This document shows positions 10,358 through 25,300 of a stretch of DNA of 64,000 bases, in pieces. The stretch's first letter is position 1, and each line of letters begins with the position of its first letter. The stretch is taken from NCBI GenBank assembly GCA_945910005.1, contig OX246742.1, positions 47,531,902 to 47,595,901 on the forward strand. The letters run 5' to 3'. A program made the translations under genes and the position numbers. Origin of the DNA: Isoperla grammatica (lineage: Eukaryota; Arthropoda; Insecta; Plecoptera; Perlodidae). Below the pieces are notes generated by a model. The model saw only the letters and a program-made list of their open reading frames with translations. It made no database searches and was not told the DNA's origin.

Positions 10358-13300
10358 ATGGCGACCGACTTAGCAACAGGTGGGCGTTTTTGACTCAAAA
10401 AATAATTAAAAAACGTTGCTTGTGTAGTTAAAAGTGACTGATTTGCTATGTACATTTTACTTTGCTAGGTCTAGGATTAAGTCTTTATTACTAATACACT
10501 TAAAACAGTAGTTGTCACATAGGCCTTGCCCAATCTGTGGCCTCAACTGGATAAAACATGTTCTAGGCCTAGGCCTAGTCCCCATTATTCCATTTCATCA
10601 TAGGCTATTAATTGCTTGTTTCAGGTGTGATTCCTCCATATTATCGAGAAGTGTTTGACCTATGTGCTGGAACCGATGGTACAGTCACTTCAGAGATGTT
10701 GACTAAACTTCTATCTAATTCAGGATTGCCTACACAAACACTCGGATTGGTTAGTGAATGCCACATAGCTGTCCTAGGTTTAAGGTTTGAAGTAGGCCTA
10801 GCCTAGCCTAGCATGCTCAGCTCACTTTGAAAAGCCTATGTGTAGACCCAACTTGGTCAGGGCATTCAGGGGATGTACGTCTAGTCCTACTGTAAGCGGG
10901 GCTAGGGCTAACTAGGCCCTAGGCCTATCAAACAATGTTACATAGTGTTAGATTGCTCCCACACTGCTCCGGTTCTGTAGTCTCCCATCCTCTTACAAAT
11001 AGTGGGCTAGGCCTTGTCGAGGAGATACTGGCTGGGGGCCTAGTAGTTTTATCTGCTGGCAAGTCCCTTTGCTAATGTAATCAAAAAGGCAAAATCCATG
11101 CCATCACAATGTTTAACCTATTTCAAATGTAATATTAGCTGTACATCAAATGCAGACCCATTAACAGCACTAATTGGTAGAGTTAAGGTGTGATCTACTG
11201 TGAATATCAAAGAATGCATTGAACTCGAACACTGGGACGCATGTCGTAGATATGGGGTGAGGTCGAGGCTAAGCAGGGATCGCTGTCGAGGACCAAACTT
11301 TACAAGACACTCGCGCTGATCGCTTTCGCTCAGCAGGGGAAGCAGCCGTCGGTCAAACTGCTGGAAAACTTTGGGGGAGAAGGTGAGCATTATTTACTAC
11401 GCTACGCACGTTCCGTTAGTAAGGTACCCTTTTGAGACTTAGAGTAAGTTCAGTCACTAGTCCTTCAAAACACAGTCATTATAATCTTTTACCCCTTTCA
11501 AATCAAGAATTAGTAAATACGTCCCACAACAGACTGAACAGCAAGTTTGGCTTCTTACTATATACCGTACATGCCTAGTTATACTGTAGCACTCAATCGA
11601 GCCTAGGGGACAGGCGTACGAAACATTGGTTGGATATGCGGCATCTGTCCGGGATCCACTGTGTGTTTGAGAGAAGGGCGCGTGTGATGTTTCCAGAGCT
11701 CCCCGTGCCCAAGCTGGGAGACGTGGCAACGCTGTCGCCCGAACGCTCCCCCCACCCCGGCCGCCTGGGTCTGACCTACTCCGACCTCTGCCGTATCGTA
11801 TGTGTTTGAGAGGAGGGCGCGTGTGATGTTTCCAGAGCTGCCCGTGCCCAAGCTGGGAGACGTGGCAACGCTGTCGCCCGAACGCTCCCCCCACCCCGGC
11901 CGCCTGGGTCTGACCTACTCTGACCTCTGCCGTATCGACGTCATCGGCGTGGACCTGGTGCCCGAGAAGAAGGGTCTGTTCCTGAAACACGTCGAGTACC
12001 GCGTGTCCAGCGTGCGCCTGGGCTCGCAGGTCAGGCGACGCTACACGGACTTTGTGTCGCTGAGGGACGCCCTGCTCGCGAGGTTCCCCTACAGGCTGGT
12101 GCCAAGGCTGCCACCCAAGAAGATCGCCATAGGTGAGTCATGTAACACGTTGAGTACCGCGTGTCTAGCGTGCGCCTGGGCTCGCAGGTCAGGCGACGCT
12201 ACACGGACTTTGTGTCGCTGAGGGACGCCCTGCTCGCAAGGTTCCCCTACAGGCTGGTGCCAAGGCTGCCTCCCAAGAAGATCGCCATAGGTGAGTCATG
12301 TAACACGTTGAGTACCGCGTGTCTAGCGTGCGCCTGGGCTCGCAGGTCAGGCGACGCTACACGGACTTTGTGTCGCTGAGGGACGCCCTGCTCGCAAGGT
12401 TCCCCTACAGGCTGGTGCCAAGGCTGCCACCCAAGAAGATCGCCATAGGTGAGTCATGTAACACGTTGAGTACCGCGTGTCTAGCGTGCGCCTGGGCTCG
12501 CAGGTCAGGCGACGCTACACGGACTTTGTGTCGCTGAGGGACGCCCTGCTCGCAAGGTTCCCCTACAGGCTGGTGCCAAGGCTGCCTCCCAAGAAGATCG
12601 CCATAGGTGAGTCATGTAACACGTCGAGTACCGCGTGTCTAGCGTGCGCCTGGGCTCGCAGGTCAGGCGACGCTACACGGACTTTGTGTCGCTGAGGGAC
12701 GCCCTGCTCGCAAGGTTCCCCTACAGGCTGGTGCCAAGGCTGCCTCCCAAGAAGATCGCCATAGGTGAGTCATGTAACACGTTGAGTACCGCGTGTCTAG
12801 CGTGCGCCTGGGCTCGCAGGTCAGGCGACGCTACACGGACTTTGTGTCGCTGAGGGACGCCCTGCTCGCAAGGTTCCCCTACAGGCTGGTGCCAAGGCTG
12901 CCTCCCAAGAAGATCGCCATAGGTGAGTCATGTAACACGTCGAGTACCGCGTGTCTAGCGTGCGCCTGGGCTCGCAGGTCAGGCGACGCTACACGGACTT
13001 TGTGTCGCTGAGGGACGCCCTGCTCGCAAGGTTCCCCTACAGGCTGGTGCCAAGGCTGCCTCCCAAGAAGATCGCCATAGGTGAGTCATGTAACACGTTG
13101 AGTACCGCGTGTCTAGCGTGCGCCTGGGCTCGCAGGTCAGGCGACGCTACACGGACTTTGTGTCGCTGAGGGACGCCCTGCTCGCAAGGTTCCCCTACAG
13201 GCTGGTGCCAAGGCTCCCTCCCAAGAAGATCGCCATAGGTGAGTCATGTAACACGTTGAGTACCGCGTGTCTAGCGTGCGCCTGGGCTCGCAGGTCAGGC

Positions 13301-16300
13301 GACGCTACACGGACTTTGTGTCGCTGAGGGACGCCCTGCTCGCAAGGTTCCCCTACAGGCTGGTGCCAAGGCTGCCTCCCAAGAAGATCGCCATAGGTGA
13401 GTCATGTAACACGTTGAGTACCGCGTGTCTAGCGTGCGCCTGGGCTCGCAGGTCAGGCGACGCTACACGGACTTTGTGTCGCTGAGGGACGCCCTGCTCG
13501 CTAGGTTCCCCTACAGGCTGGTGCCAAGGCTGCCTCCCAAGAAGATCGCCATAGGTGAGTCATGTAACACGTTGAGTACCGCGTGTCTAGCGTGCGCCTG
13601 GGCTCGCAGGTCAGGCGACGCTACACGGACTTTGTGTCGCTGAGGGACGCCCTGCTCGCAAGGTTCCCCTACAGGCTGGTGCCAAGGCTGCCTCCCAAGA
13701 AGATCGCCATAGGTGAGTCATGTAACACGTTGAGTACCGCGTGTCTAGCGTGCGCCTGGGCTCGCAGGTCAGGCGACGCTACACGGACTTTGTGTCGCTG
13801 AGGGACGCCCTGCTCGCAAGGTTCCCCTACAGGCTGGTGCCAAGGCTGCCTCCCAAGAAGATCGCCATAGGTGAGTCATGTAACACGTTGAGTACCGCGT
13901 GTCTAGCGTGCGCCTGGGCTCGCAGGTCAGGCGACGCTACACGGACTTTGTGTCGCTGAGGGACGCCCTGCTCGCAAGGTTCCCCTACAGGCTGGTGCCA
14001 AGGCTGCCTCCCAAGAAGATCGCCATAGGTGAGTCATGTAACACGTTGAGTACCGCGTGTCTAGCGTGCGCCTGGGCTCGCAGGTCAGGCGACGCTACAC
14101 GGACTTTGTGTCGCTGAGGGACGCCCTGCTCGCAAGGTTCCCCTACAGGCTGGTGCCAAGGCTCCCACCCAAGAAGATCGCCATAGGTGAGTCATGTAAC
14201 ACGTTGAGTACCGCGTGTCTAGCGTGCGCCTGGGCTCGCAGGTCAGGCGACGCTACACGGACTTTGTGTCGCTGAGGGACGCCCTGCTCGCAAGGTTCCC
14301 CTACAGGCTGGTGCCAAGGCTGCCTCCCAAGAAGATCGCCATAGGTGAGTCATGTAACACGTTGAGTACCGCGTGTCTAGCGTGCGCCTGGGCTCGCAGG
14401 TCAGGCGACGCTACACGGACTTTGTGTCGCTGAGGGACGCCCTGCTCGCAAGGTTCCCCTACAGGCTGGTGCCAAGGCTGCCTCCCAAGAAGATCGCCAT
14501 AGGTGAGTCATGTAACACGTTGAGTACCGCGTGTCTAGCGTGCGCCTGGGCTCGCAGGTCAGGCGACGCTACACGGACTTTGTGTCGCTGAGGGACGCCC
14601 TGCTCGCAAGGTTCCCCTACAGGCTGGTGCCAAGGCTGCCACCCAAGAAGATCGCCATAGGTGAGTCATGTAACACGTTGAGTACCGCGTGTCTAGCGTG
14701 CGCCTGGGCTCGCAGGTCAGGCGACGCTACACGGACTTTGTGTCGCTGAGGGACGCCCTGCTCGCAAGGTTCCCCTACAGGCTGGTGCCAAGGCTCCCTC
14801 CCAAGAAGATCGCCATAGGTGAGTCATGTAACACGTTGAGTACCGCGTGTCTAGCGTGCGCCTGGGCTCGCAGGTCAGGCGACGCTACACGGACTTTGTG
14901 TCGCTGAGGGACGCCCTGCTCGCAAGGTTCCCCTACAGGCTGGTGCCAAGGCTGCCTCCCAAGAAGATCGCCATAGGTGAGTCATGTAACACGTTGAGTA
15001 CCGCGTGTCTAGCGTGCGCCTGGGCTCGCAGGTCAGGCGACGCTACACGGACTTTGTGTCGCTGAGGGACGCCCTGCTCGCAAGGTTCCCCTACAGGCTG
15101 GTGCCAAGGCTCCCACCCAAGAAGATCGCCATAGGTGAGTCATGTAACACGTTGAGTACCGCGTGTCTAGCGTGCGCCTGGGCTCGCAGGTCAGGCGACG
15201 CTACACGGACTTTGTGTCGCTGAGGGACGCCCTGCTCGCAAGGTTCCCCTACAGGCTGGTGCCAAGGCTGCCTCCCAAGAAGATCGCCATAGGTGAGTCA
15301 TGTAACACGTTGAGTACCGCGTGTCTAGCGTGCGCCTGGGCTCGCAGGTCAGGCGACGCTACACGGACTTTGTGTCGCTGAGGGACGCCCTGCTCGCAAG
15401 GTTCCCCTACAGGCTGGTGCCAAGGCTGCCTCCCAAGAAGATCGCCATAGGTGAGTCATGTAACACGTTGAGTACCGCGTGTCTAGCGTGCGCCTGGGCT
15501 CGCAGGTCAGGCGACGCTACACGGACTTTGTGTCGCTGAGGGACGCCCTGCTCGCAAGGTTCCCCTACAGGCTGGTGCCAAGGCTGCCACCCAAGAAGAT
15601 CGCCATAGGTGAGTCATGTAACACGTTGAGTACCGCGTGTCTAGCGTGCGCCTGGGCTCGCAGGTCAGGCGACGCTACACGGACTTTGTGTCGCTGAGGG
15701 ACGCCCTGCTCGCAAGGTTCCCCTACAGGCTGGTGCCAAGGCTCCCTCCCAAGAAGATCGCCATAGGTGAGTCATGTAACACGTTGAGTACCGCGTGTCT
15801 AGCGTGCGCCTGGGCTCGCAGGTCAGGCGACGCTACACGGACTTTGTGTCGCTGAGGGACGCCCTGCTCGCAAGGTTCCCCTACAGGCTGGTGCCAAGGC
15901 TGCCTCCCAAGAAGATCGCCATAGGTGAGTCATGTAACACGTTGAGTACCGCGTGTCTAGCGTGCGCCTGGGCTCGCAGGTCAGGCGACGCTACACGGAC
16001 TTTGTGTCGCTGAGGGACGCCCTGCTCGCAAGGTTCCCCTACAGGCTGGTGCCAAGGCTCCCTCCCAAGAAGATCGCCATAGGTGAGTCATGTAACACGT
16101 TGAGTACCGCGTGTCTAGCGTGCGCCTGGGCTCGCAGGTCAGGCGACGCTACACGGACTTTGTGTCGCTGAGGGACGCCCTGCTCGCAAGGTTCCCCTAC
16201 AGGCTGGTGCCAAGGCTGCCTCCCAAGAAGATCGCCATAGGTGAGTCATGTAACACGTTGAGTACCGCGTGTCTAGCGTGCGCCTGGGCTCGCAGGTCAG

Positions 16301-19300
16301 GCGACGCTACACGGACTTTGTGTCGCTGAGGGACGCCCTGCTCGCAAGGTTCCCCTACAGGCTGGTGCCAAGGCTGCCTCCCAAGAAGATCGCCATAGGT
16401 GAGTCATGTAACACGTTGAGTACCGCGTGTCTAGCGTGCGCCTGGGCTCGCAGGTCAGGCGACGCTACACGGACTTTGTGTCGCTGAGGGACGCCCTGCT
16501 CGCAAGGTTCCCCTACAGGCTGGTGCCAAGGCTGCCTCCCAAGAAGATCGCCATAGGTGAGTCATGTAACACGTTGAGTACCGCGTGTCTAGCGTGCGCC
16601 TGGGCTCGCAGGTCAGGCGACGCTACACGGACTTTGTGTCGCTGAGGGACGCCCTGCTCGCAAGGTTCCCCTACAGGCTGGTGCCAAGGCTGCCTCCCAA
16701 GAAGATCGCCATAGGTGAGTCATGTAACACGTTGAGTACCGCGTGTCTAGCGTGCGCCTGGGCTCGCAGGTCAGGCGACGCTACACGGACTTTGTGTCGC
16801 TGAGGGACGCCCTGCTCGCAAGGTTCCCCTACAGGCTGGTGCCAAGGCTCCCACCCAAGAAGATCGCCATAGGTGAGTCATGTAACACGTTGAGTACCGC
16901 GTGTCTAGCGTGCGCCTGGGCTCGCAGGTCAGGCGACGCTACACGGACTTTGTGTCGCTGAGGGACGCCCTGCTCGCAAGGTTCCCCTACAGGCTGGTGC
17001 CAAGGCTGCCTCCCAAGAAGATCGCCATAGGTGAGTCATGTAACACGTCGAGTACCGCGTGTCTAGCGTGCGCCTGGGCTCGCAGGTCAGGCGACGCTAC
17101 ACGGACTTTGTGTCGCTGAGGGACGCCCTGCTCGCAAGGTTCCCCTACAGGCTGGTGCCAAGGCTGCCTCCCAAGAAGATCGCCATAGGTGAGTCATGTA
17201 ACACGTTGAGTACCGCGTGTCTAGCGTGCGCCTGGGCTCGCAGGTCAGGCGACGCTACACGGACTTTGTGTCGCTGAGGGACGCCCTGCTCGCAAGGTTC
17301 CCCTACAGGCTGGTGCCAAGGCTGCCACCCAAGAAGATCGCCATAGGTGAGTCATGTAACACGTTGAGTACCGCGTGTCTAGCGTGCGCCTGGGCTCGCA
17401 GGTCAGGCGACGCTACACGGACTTTGTGTCGCTGAGGGACGCCCTGCTCGCAAGGTTCCCCTACAGGCTGGTGCCAAGGCTCCCACCCAAGAAGATCGCC
17501 ATAGGTGAGACATGTAACACGTTGAGTACCGCGTGTCCAGCGTGCGCCTGGGCTCGCAGGTCAGGCGACGCTACACGGACTTTGTGTCGCTGAGGGACGC
17601 CCTGCTCGCAAGGTTCCCCTACAGGCTGGTGCCAAGGCTGCCTCCCAAGAAGATCGCCATAGGTGAGTCATGTAACACGTTGAGTACCGCGTGTCTAGCG
17701 TGCGCCTGGGCTCGCAGGTCAGGCGACGCTACACGGACTTTGTGTCGCTGAGGGACGCCCTGCTCGCGAGGTTCCCCTACAGGCTGGTGCCAAGGCTGCC
17801 ACCCAAGAAGATCGCCATAGGTGAGTCATGTAACACGTTGAGTACCGCGTGTCTAGCGTGCGCCTGGGCTCGCAGGTCAGGCGACGCTACACGGACTTTG
17901 TGTCGCTGAGGGACGCCCTGCTCGCAAGGTTCCCCTACAGGCTGGTGCCAAGGCTGCCTCCCAAGAAGATCGCCATAGGTGAGTCATGTAACACGTTGAG
18001 TACCGCGTGTCTAGCGTGCGCCTGGGCTCGCAGGTCAGGCGACGCTACACGGACTTTGTGTCGCTGAGGGACGCCCTGCTCGCAAGGTTCCCCTACAGGC
18101 TGGTGCCAAGGCTGCCACCCAAGAAGATCGCCATAGGTGAGTCATGTAACACGTTGAGTACCGCGTGTCTAGCGTGCGCCTGGGCTCGCAGGTCAGGCGA
18201 CGCTACACGGACTTTGTGTCGCTGAGGGACGCCCTGCTCGCAAGGTTCCCCTACAGGCTGGTGCCAAGGCTGCCTCCCAAGAAGATCGCCATAGGTGAGT
18301 CATGTAACACGTTGAGTACCGCGTGTCTAGCGTGCGCCTGGGCTCGCAGGTCAGGCGACGCTACACGGACTTTGTGTCGCTGAGGGACGCGCTGCTCGCA
18401 AGGTTCCCCTACAGGCTGGTGCCAAGGCTGCCACCCAAGAAGATCGCCATAGGTGAGTCATGTAACACGTTGAGTACCGCGTGTCTAGCGTGCGCCTGGG
18501 CTCGCAGGTCAGGCGACGCTACACGGACTTTGTGTCGCTGAGGGACGCCCTGCTCGCAAGGTTCCCCTACAGGCTGGTGCCAAGGCTGCCACCCAAGAAG
18601 ATCGCCATAGGTGAGTCATGTAACACGTTGAGTACCGCGTGTCTAGCGTGCGCCTGGGCTCGCAGGTCAGGCGACGCTACACGGACTTTGTGTCGCTGAG
18701 GGACGCGCTGCTCGCAAGGTTCCCCTACAGGCTGGTGCCAAGGCTCCCTCCCAAGAAGATCGCCATAGGTGAGTCATGTAACACGTTGAGTACCGCGTGT
18801 CCAGCGTGCGCCTGGGCTCGCAGGTCAGGCGACGCTACACGGACTTTGTGTCGCTGAGGGACGCCCTGCTCGCAAGGTTCCCCTACAGGCTGGTGCCAAG
18901 GCTGCCTCCCAAGAAGATCGCCATAGGTGAGTCATGTAACACGTTGAGTACCGCGTGTCTAGCGTGCGCCTGGGCTCGCAGGTCAGGCGACGCTACACGG
19001 ACTTTGTGTCGCTGAGGGACGCCCTGCTCGCAAGGTTCCCCTACAGGCTGGTGCCAAGGCTGCCTCCCAAGAAGATCGCCATAGGTGAGTCATGTAACAC
19101 GTTGAGTACCGCGTGTCTAGCGTGCGCCTGGGCTCGCAGGTCAGGCGACGCTACACGGACTTTGTGTCGCTGAGGGACGCCCTGCTCGCAAGGTTCCCCT
19201 ACAGGCTGGTGCCAAGGCTGCCTCCCAAGAAGATCGCCATAGGTGAGACATGTAACACGTTGAGTACCGCGTGTCTAGCGTGCGCCTGGGCTCGCAGGTC

Positions 19301-22300
19301 AGGCGACGCTACACGGACTTTGTGTCGCTGAGGGACGCCCTGCTCGCAAGGTTCCCCTACAGGCTGGTGCCAAGGCTGCCTCCCAAGAAGATCGCCATAG
19401 GTGAGTCATGTAACACGTTGAGTACCGCGTGTCTAGCGTGCGCCTGGGCTCGCAGGTCAGGCGACGCTACACGGACTTTGTGTCGCTGAGGGACGCCCTG
19501 CTCGCAAGGTTCCCCTACAGGCTGGTGCCAAGGCTGCCACCCAAGAAGATCGCCATAGGTGAGTCATGTAACACGTCGAGTACCGCGTGTCTAGCGTGCG
19601 CCTGGGCTCGCAGGTCAGGCGACGCTACACGGACTTTGTGTCGCTGAGGGACGCCCTGCTCGCAAGGTTCCCCTACAGGCTGGTGCCAAGGCTGCCTCCC
19701 AAGAAGATCGCCATAGGTGAGTCATGTAACACGTTGAGTACCGCGTGTCTAGCGTGCGCCTGGGCTCGCAGGTCAGGCGACGCTACACGGACTTTGTGTC
19801 GCTGAGGGACGCCCTGCTCGCAAGGTTCCCCTACAGGCTGGTGCCAAGGCTGCCTCCCAAGAAGATCGCCATAGGTGAGTCATGTAACACGTTGAGTACC
19901 GCGTGTCTAGCGTGCGCCTGGGCTCGCAGGTCAGGCGACGCTACACGGACTTTGTGTCGCTGAGGGACGCCCTGCTCGCAAGGTTCCCCTACAGGCTGGT
20001 GCCAAGGCTGCCTCCCAAGAAGATCGCCATAGGTGAGTCATGTAACACGTTGAGTACCGCGTGTCTAGCGTGCGCCTGGGCTCGCAGGTCAGGCGACGCT
20101 ACACGGACTTTGTGTCGCTGAGGGACGCCCTGCTCGCAAGGTTCCCCTACAGGCTGGTGCCAAGGCTGCCTCCCAAGAAGATCGCCATAGGTGAGTCATG
20201 TAACACGTTGAGTACCGCGTGTCCAGCGTGCGCCTGGGCTCGCAGGTCAGGCGACGCTACACGGACTTTGTGTCGCTGAGGGACGCCCTGCTCGCAAGGT
20301 TCCCCTACAGGCTGGTGCCAAGGCTGCCTCCCAAGAAGATCGCCATAGGTGAGTCATGTAACACGTTGAGTACCGCGTGTCTAGCGTGCGCCTGGGCTCG
20401 CAGGTCAGGCGACGCTACACGGACTTTGTGTCGCTGAGGGACGCCCTGCTCGCAAGGTTCCCCTACAGGCTGGTGCCAAGGCTGCCTCCCAAGAAGATCG
20501 CCATAGGTGAGACATGTAACACGTTGAGTACCGCGTGTCTAGCGTGCGCCTGGGCTCGCAGGTCAGGCGACGCTACACGGACTTTGTGTCGCTGAGGGAC
20601 GCCCTGCTCGCAAGGTTCCCCTACAGGCTGGTGCCAAGGCTGCCTCCCAAGAAGATCGCCATAGGTGAGTCATGTAACACGTTGAGTACCGCGTGTCTAG
20701 CGTGCGCCTGGGCTCGCAGGTCAGGCGACGCTACACGGACTTTGTGTCGCTGAGGGACGCCCTGCTCGCAAGGTTCCCCTACAGGCTGGTGCCAAGGCTG
20801 CCTCCCAAGAAGATCGCCATAGGTGAGTCATGTAACACGTTGAGTACCGCGTGTCTAGCGTGCGCCTGGGCTCGCAGGTCAGGCGACGCTACACGGACTT
20901 TGTGTCGCTGAGGGACGCCCTGCTCGCAAGGTTCCCCTACAGGCTGGTGCCAAGGCTGCCACCCAAGAAGATCGCCATAGGTGAGTCATGTAACACGTTG
21001 AGTACCGCGTGTCTAGCGTGCGCCTGGGCTCGCAGGTCAGGCGACGCTACACGGACTTTGTGTCGCTGAGGGACGCCCTGCTCGCAAGGTTCCCCTACAG
21101 GCTGGTGCCAAGGCTGCCTCCCAAGAAGATCGCCATAGGTGAGTCATGTAACACGTCGAGTACCGCGTGTCTAGCGTGCGCCTGGGCTCGCAGGTCAGGC
21201 GACGCTACACGGACTTTGTGTCGCTGAGGGACGCCCTGCTCGCAAGGTTCCCCTACAGGCTGGTGCCAAGGCTCCCACCCAAGAAGATCGCCATAGGTGA
21301 GTCATGTAACACGTCGAGTACCGCGTGTCTAGCGTGCGCCTGGGCTCGCAGGTCAGGCGACGCTACACGGACTTTGTGTCGCTGAGGGACGCCCTGCTCG
21401 CAAGGTTCCCCTACAGGCTGGTGCCAAGGCTGCCTCCCAAGAAGATCGCCATAGGTGAGTCATGTAACACGTTGAGTACCGCGTGTCTAGCGTGCGCCTG
21501 GGCTCGCAGGTCAGGCGACGCTACACGGACTTTGTGTCGCTGAGGGACGCCCTGCTCGCAAGGTTCCCCTACAGGCTGGTGCCAAGGCTGCCACCCAAGA
21601 AGATCGCCATAGGTGAGTCATGTAACACGTTGAGTACCGCGTGTCTAGCGTGCGCCTGGGCTCGCAGGTCAGGCGACGCTACACGGACTTTGTGTCGCTG
21701 AGGGACGCCCTGCTCGCAAGGTTCCCCTACAGGCTGGTGCCAAGGCTCCCACCCAAGAAGATCGCCATAGGTGAGTCATGTAACACGTTGAGTACCGCGT
21801 GTCTAGCGTGCGCCTGGGCTCGCAGGTCAGGCGACGCTACACGGACTTTGTGTCGCTGAGGGACGCCCTGCTCGCAAGGTTCCCCTACAGGCTGGTGCCA
21901 AGGCTGCCTCCCAAGAAGATCGCCATAGGTGAGTCATGTAACACGTTGAGTACCGCGTGTCTAGCGTGCGCCTGGGCTCGCAGGTCAGGCGACGCTACAC
22001 GGACTTTGTGTCGCTGAGGGACGCCCTGCTCGCAAGGTTCCCCTACAGGCTGGTGCCAAGGCTCCCACCCAAGAAGATCGCCATAGGTGAGTCATGTAAC
22101 ACGTTGAGTACCGCGTGTCTAGCGTGCGCCTGGGCTCGCAGGTCAGGCGACGCTACACGGACTTTGTGTCGCTGAGGGACGCCCTGCTCGCAAGGTTCCC
22201 CTACAGGCTGGTGCCAAGGCTGCCTCCCAAGAAGATCGCCATAGGTGAGACACACAACACGTCGAGTACCGCGTGTCTAGCGTGCGCCTGGGCTCGCAGG

Positions 22301-25300
22301 TCAGGCGACGCTACACGGACTTTGTGTCGCTGAGGGACGCCCTGCTCGCAAGGTTCCCCTACAGGCTGGTGCCAAGGCTGCCTCCCAAGAAGATCGCCAT
22401 AGGTGAGTCATGTAACACGTTGAGTACCGCGTGTCTAGCGTGCGCCTGGGCTCGCAGGTCAGGCGACGCTACACGGACTTTGTGTCGCTGAGGGACGCCC
22501 TGCTCGCAAGGTTCCCCTACAGGCTGGTGCCAAGGCTGCCTCCCAAGAAGATCGCCATAGGTGAGTCATGTAACACGTTGAGTACCGCGTGTCTAGCGTG
22601 CGCCTGGGCTCGCAGGTCAGGCGACGCTACACGGACTTTGTGTCGCTGAGGGACGCCCTGCTCGCAAGGTTCCCCTACAGGCTGGTGCCAAGGCTGCCTC
22701 CCAAGAAGATCGCCATAGGTGAGTCATGTAACACGTTGAGTACCGCGTGTCTAGCGTGCGCCTGGGCTCGCAGGTCAGGCGACGCTACACGGACTTTGTG
22801 TCGCTGAGGGACGCCCTGCTCGCAAGGTTCCCCTACAGGCTGGTGCCAAGGCTGCCTCCCAAGAAGATCGCCATAGGTGAGTCATGTAACACGTCGAGTA
22901 CCGCGTGTCTAGCGTGCGCCTGGGCTCGCAGGTCAGGCGACGCTACACGGACTTTGTGTCGCTGAGGGACGCCCTGCTCGCAAGGTTCCCCTACAGGCTG
23001 GTGCCAAGGCTGCCTCCCAAGAAGATCGCCATAGGTGAGTCATGTAACACGTTGAGTACCGCGTGTCTAGCGTGCGCCTGGGCTCGCAGGTCAGGCGACG
23101 CTACACGGACTTTGTGTCGCTGAGGGACGCCCTGCTCGCTAGGTTCCCCTACAGGCTGGTGCCAAGGCTGCCTCCCAAGAAGATCGCCATAGGTGAGTCA
23201 TGTAACACGTTGAGTACCGCGTGTCTAGCGTGCGCCTGGGCTCGCAGGTCAGGCGACGCTACACGGACTTTGTGTCGCTGAGGGACGCCCTGCTCGCAAG
23301 GTTCCCCTACAGGCTGGTGCCAAGGCTCCCTCCCAAGAAGATCGCCATAGGTGAGTCATGTAACACGTTGAGTACCGCGTGTCTAGCGTGCGCCTGGGCT
23401 CGCAGGTCAGGCGACGCTACACGGACTTTGTGTCGCTGAGGGACGCCCTGCTCGCAAGGTTCCCCTACAGGCTGGTGCCAAGGCTGCCTCCCAAGAAGAT
23501 CGCCATAGGTGAGTCATGTAACACGTCGAGTACCGCGTGTCTAGCGTGCGCCTGGGCTCGCAGGTCAGGCGACGCTACACGGACTTTGTGTCGCTGAGGG
23601 ACGCCCTGCTCGCAAGGTTCCCCTACAGGCTGGTGCCAAGGCTGCCTCCCAAGAAGATCGCCATAGGTGAGTCATGTAACACGTTGAGTACCGCGTGTCT
23701 AGCGTGCGCCTGGGCTCGCAGGTCAGGCGACGCTACACGGACTTTGTGTCGCTGAGGGACGCCCTGCTCGCAAGGTTCCCCTACAGGCTGGTGCCAAGGC
23801 TGCCTCCCAAGAAGATCGCCATAGGTGAGTCATGTAACACGTTGAGTACCGCGTGTCTAGCGTGCGCCTGGGCTCGCAGGTCAGGCGACGCTACACGGAC
23901 TTTGTGTCGCTGAGGGACGCCCTGCTCGCAAGGTTCCCCTACAGGCTGGTGCCAAGGCTCCCACCCAAGAAGATCGCCATAGGTGAGTCATGTAACACGT
24001 TGAGTACCGCGTGTCTAGCGTGCGCCTGGGCTCGCAGGTCAGGCGACGCTACACGGACTTTGTGTCGCTGAGGGACGCCCTGCTCGCAAGGTTCCCCTAC
24101 AGGCTGGTGCCAAGGCTGCCTCCCAAGAAGATCGCCATAGGTGAGTCATGTAACACGTTGAGTACCGCGTGTCTAGCGTGCGCCTGGGCTCGCAGGTCAG
24201 GCGACGCTACACGGACTTTGTGTCGCTGAGGGACGCCCTGCTCGCAAGGTTCCCCTACAGGCTGGTGCCAAGGCTCCCTCCCAAGAAGATCGCCATAGGT
24301 GAGTCATGTAACACGTTGAGTACCGCGTGTCTAGCGTGCGCCTGGGCTCGCAGGTCAGGCGACGCTACACGGACTTTGTGTCGCTGAGGGACGCGCTGCT
24401 CGCAAGGTTCCCCTACAGGCTGGTGCCAAGGCTGCCACCCAAGAAGATCGCCATAGGTGAGTCATGTAACACGTTGAGTACCGCGTGTCTAGCGTGCGCC
24501 TGGGCTCGCAGGTCAGGCGACGCTACACGGACTTTGTGTCGCTGAGGGACGCCCTGCTCGCAAGGTTCCCCTACAGGCTGGTGCCAAGGCTGCCTCCCAA
24601 GAAGATCGCCATAGGTGAGTCATGTAACACGTTGAGTACCGCGTGTCTAGCGTGCGCCTGGGCTCGCAGGTCAGGCGACGCTACACGGACTTTGTGTCGC
24701 TGAGGGACGCCCTGCTCGCAAGGTTCCCCTACAGGCTGGTGCCAAGGCTGCCTCCCAAGAAGATCGCCATAGGTGAGTCATGTAACACGTTGAGTACCGC
24801 GTGTCTAGCGTGCGCCTGGGCTCGCAGGTCAGGCGACGCTACACGGACTTTGTGTCGCTGAGGGACGCCCTGCTCGCAAGGTTCCCCTACAGGCTGGTGC
24901 CAAGGCTGCCTCCCAAGAAGATCGCCATAGGTGAGTCATGTAACACGTTGAGTACCGCGTGTCTAGCGTGCGCCTGGGCTCGCAGGTCAGGCGACGCTAC
25001 ACGGACTTTGTGTCGCTGAGGGACGCCCTGCTCGCAAGGTTCCCCTACAGGCTGGTGCCAAGGCTGCCTCCCAAGAAGATCGCCATAGGTGAGTCATGTA
25101 ACACGTTGAGTACCGCGTGTCTAGCGTGCGCCTGGGCTCGCAGGTCAGGCGACGCTACACGGACTTTGTGTCGCTGAGGGACGCGCTGCTTGCAAGGTTC
25201 CCCTACAGGCTGGTGCCAAGGCTGCCTCCCAAGAAGATCGCCATAGGTGAGTCATGTAACACGTTGAGTACCGCGTGTCTAGCGTGCGCCTGGGCTCGCA

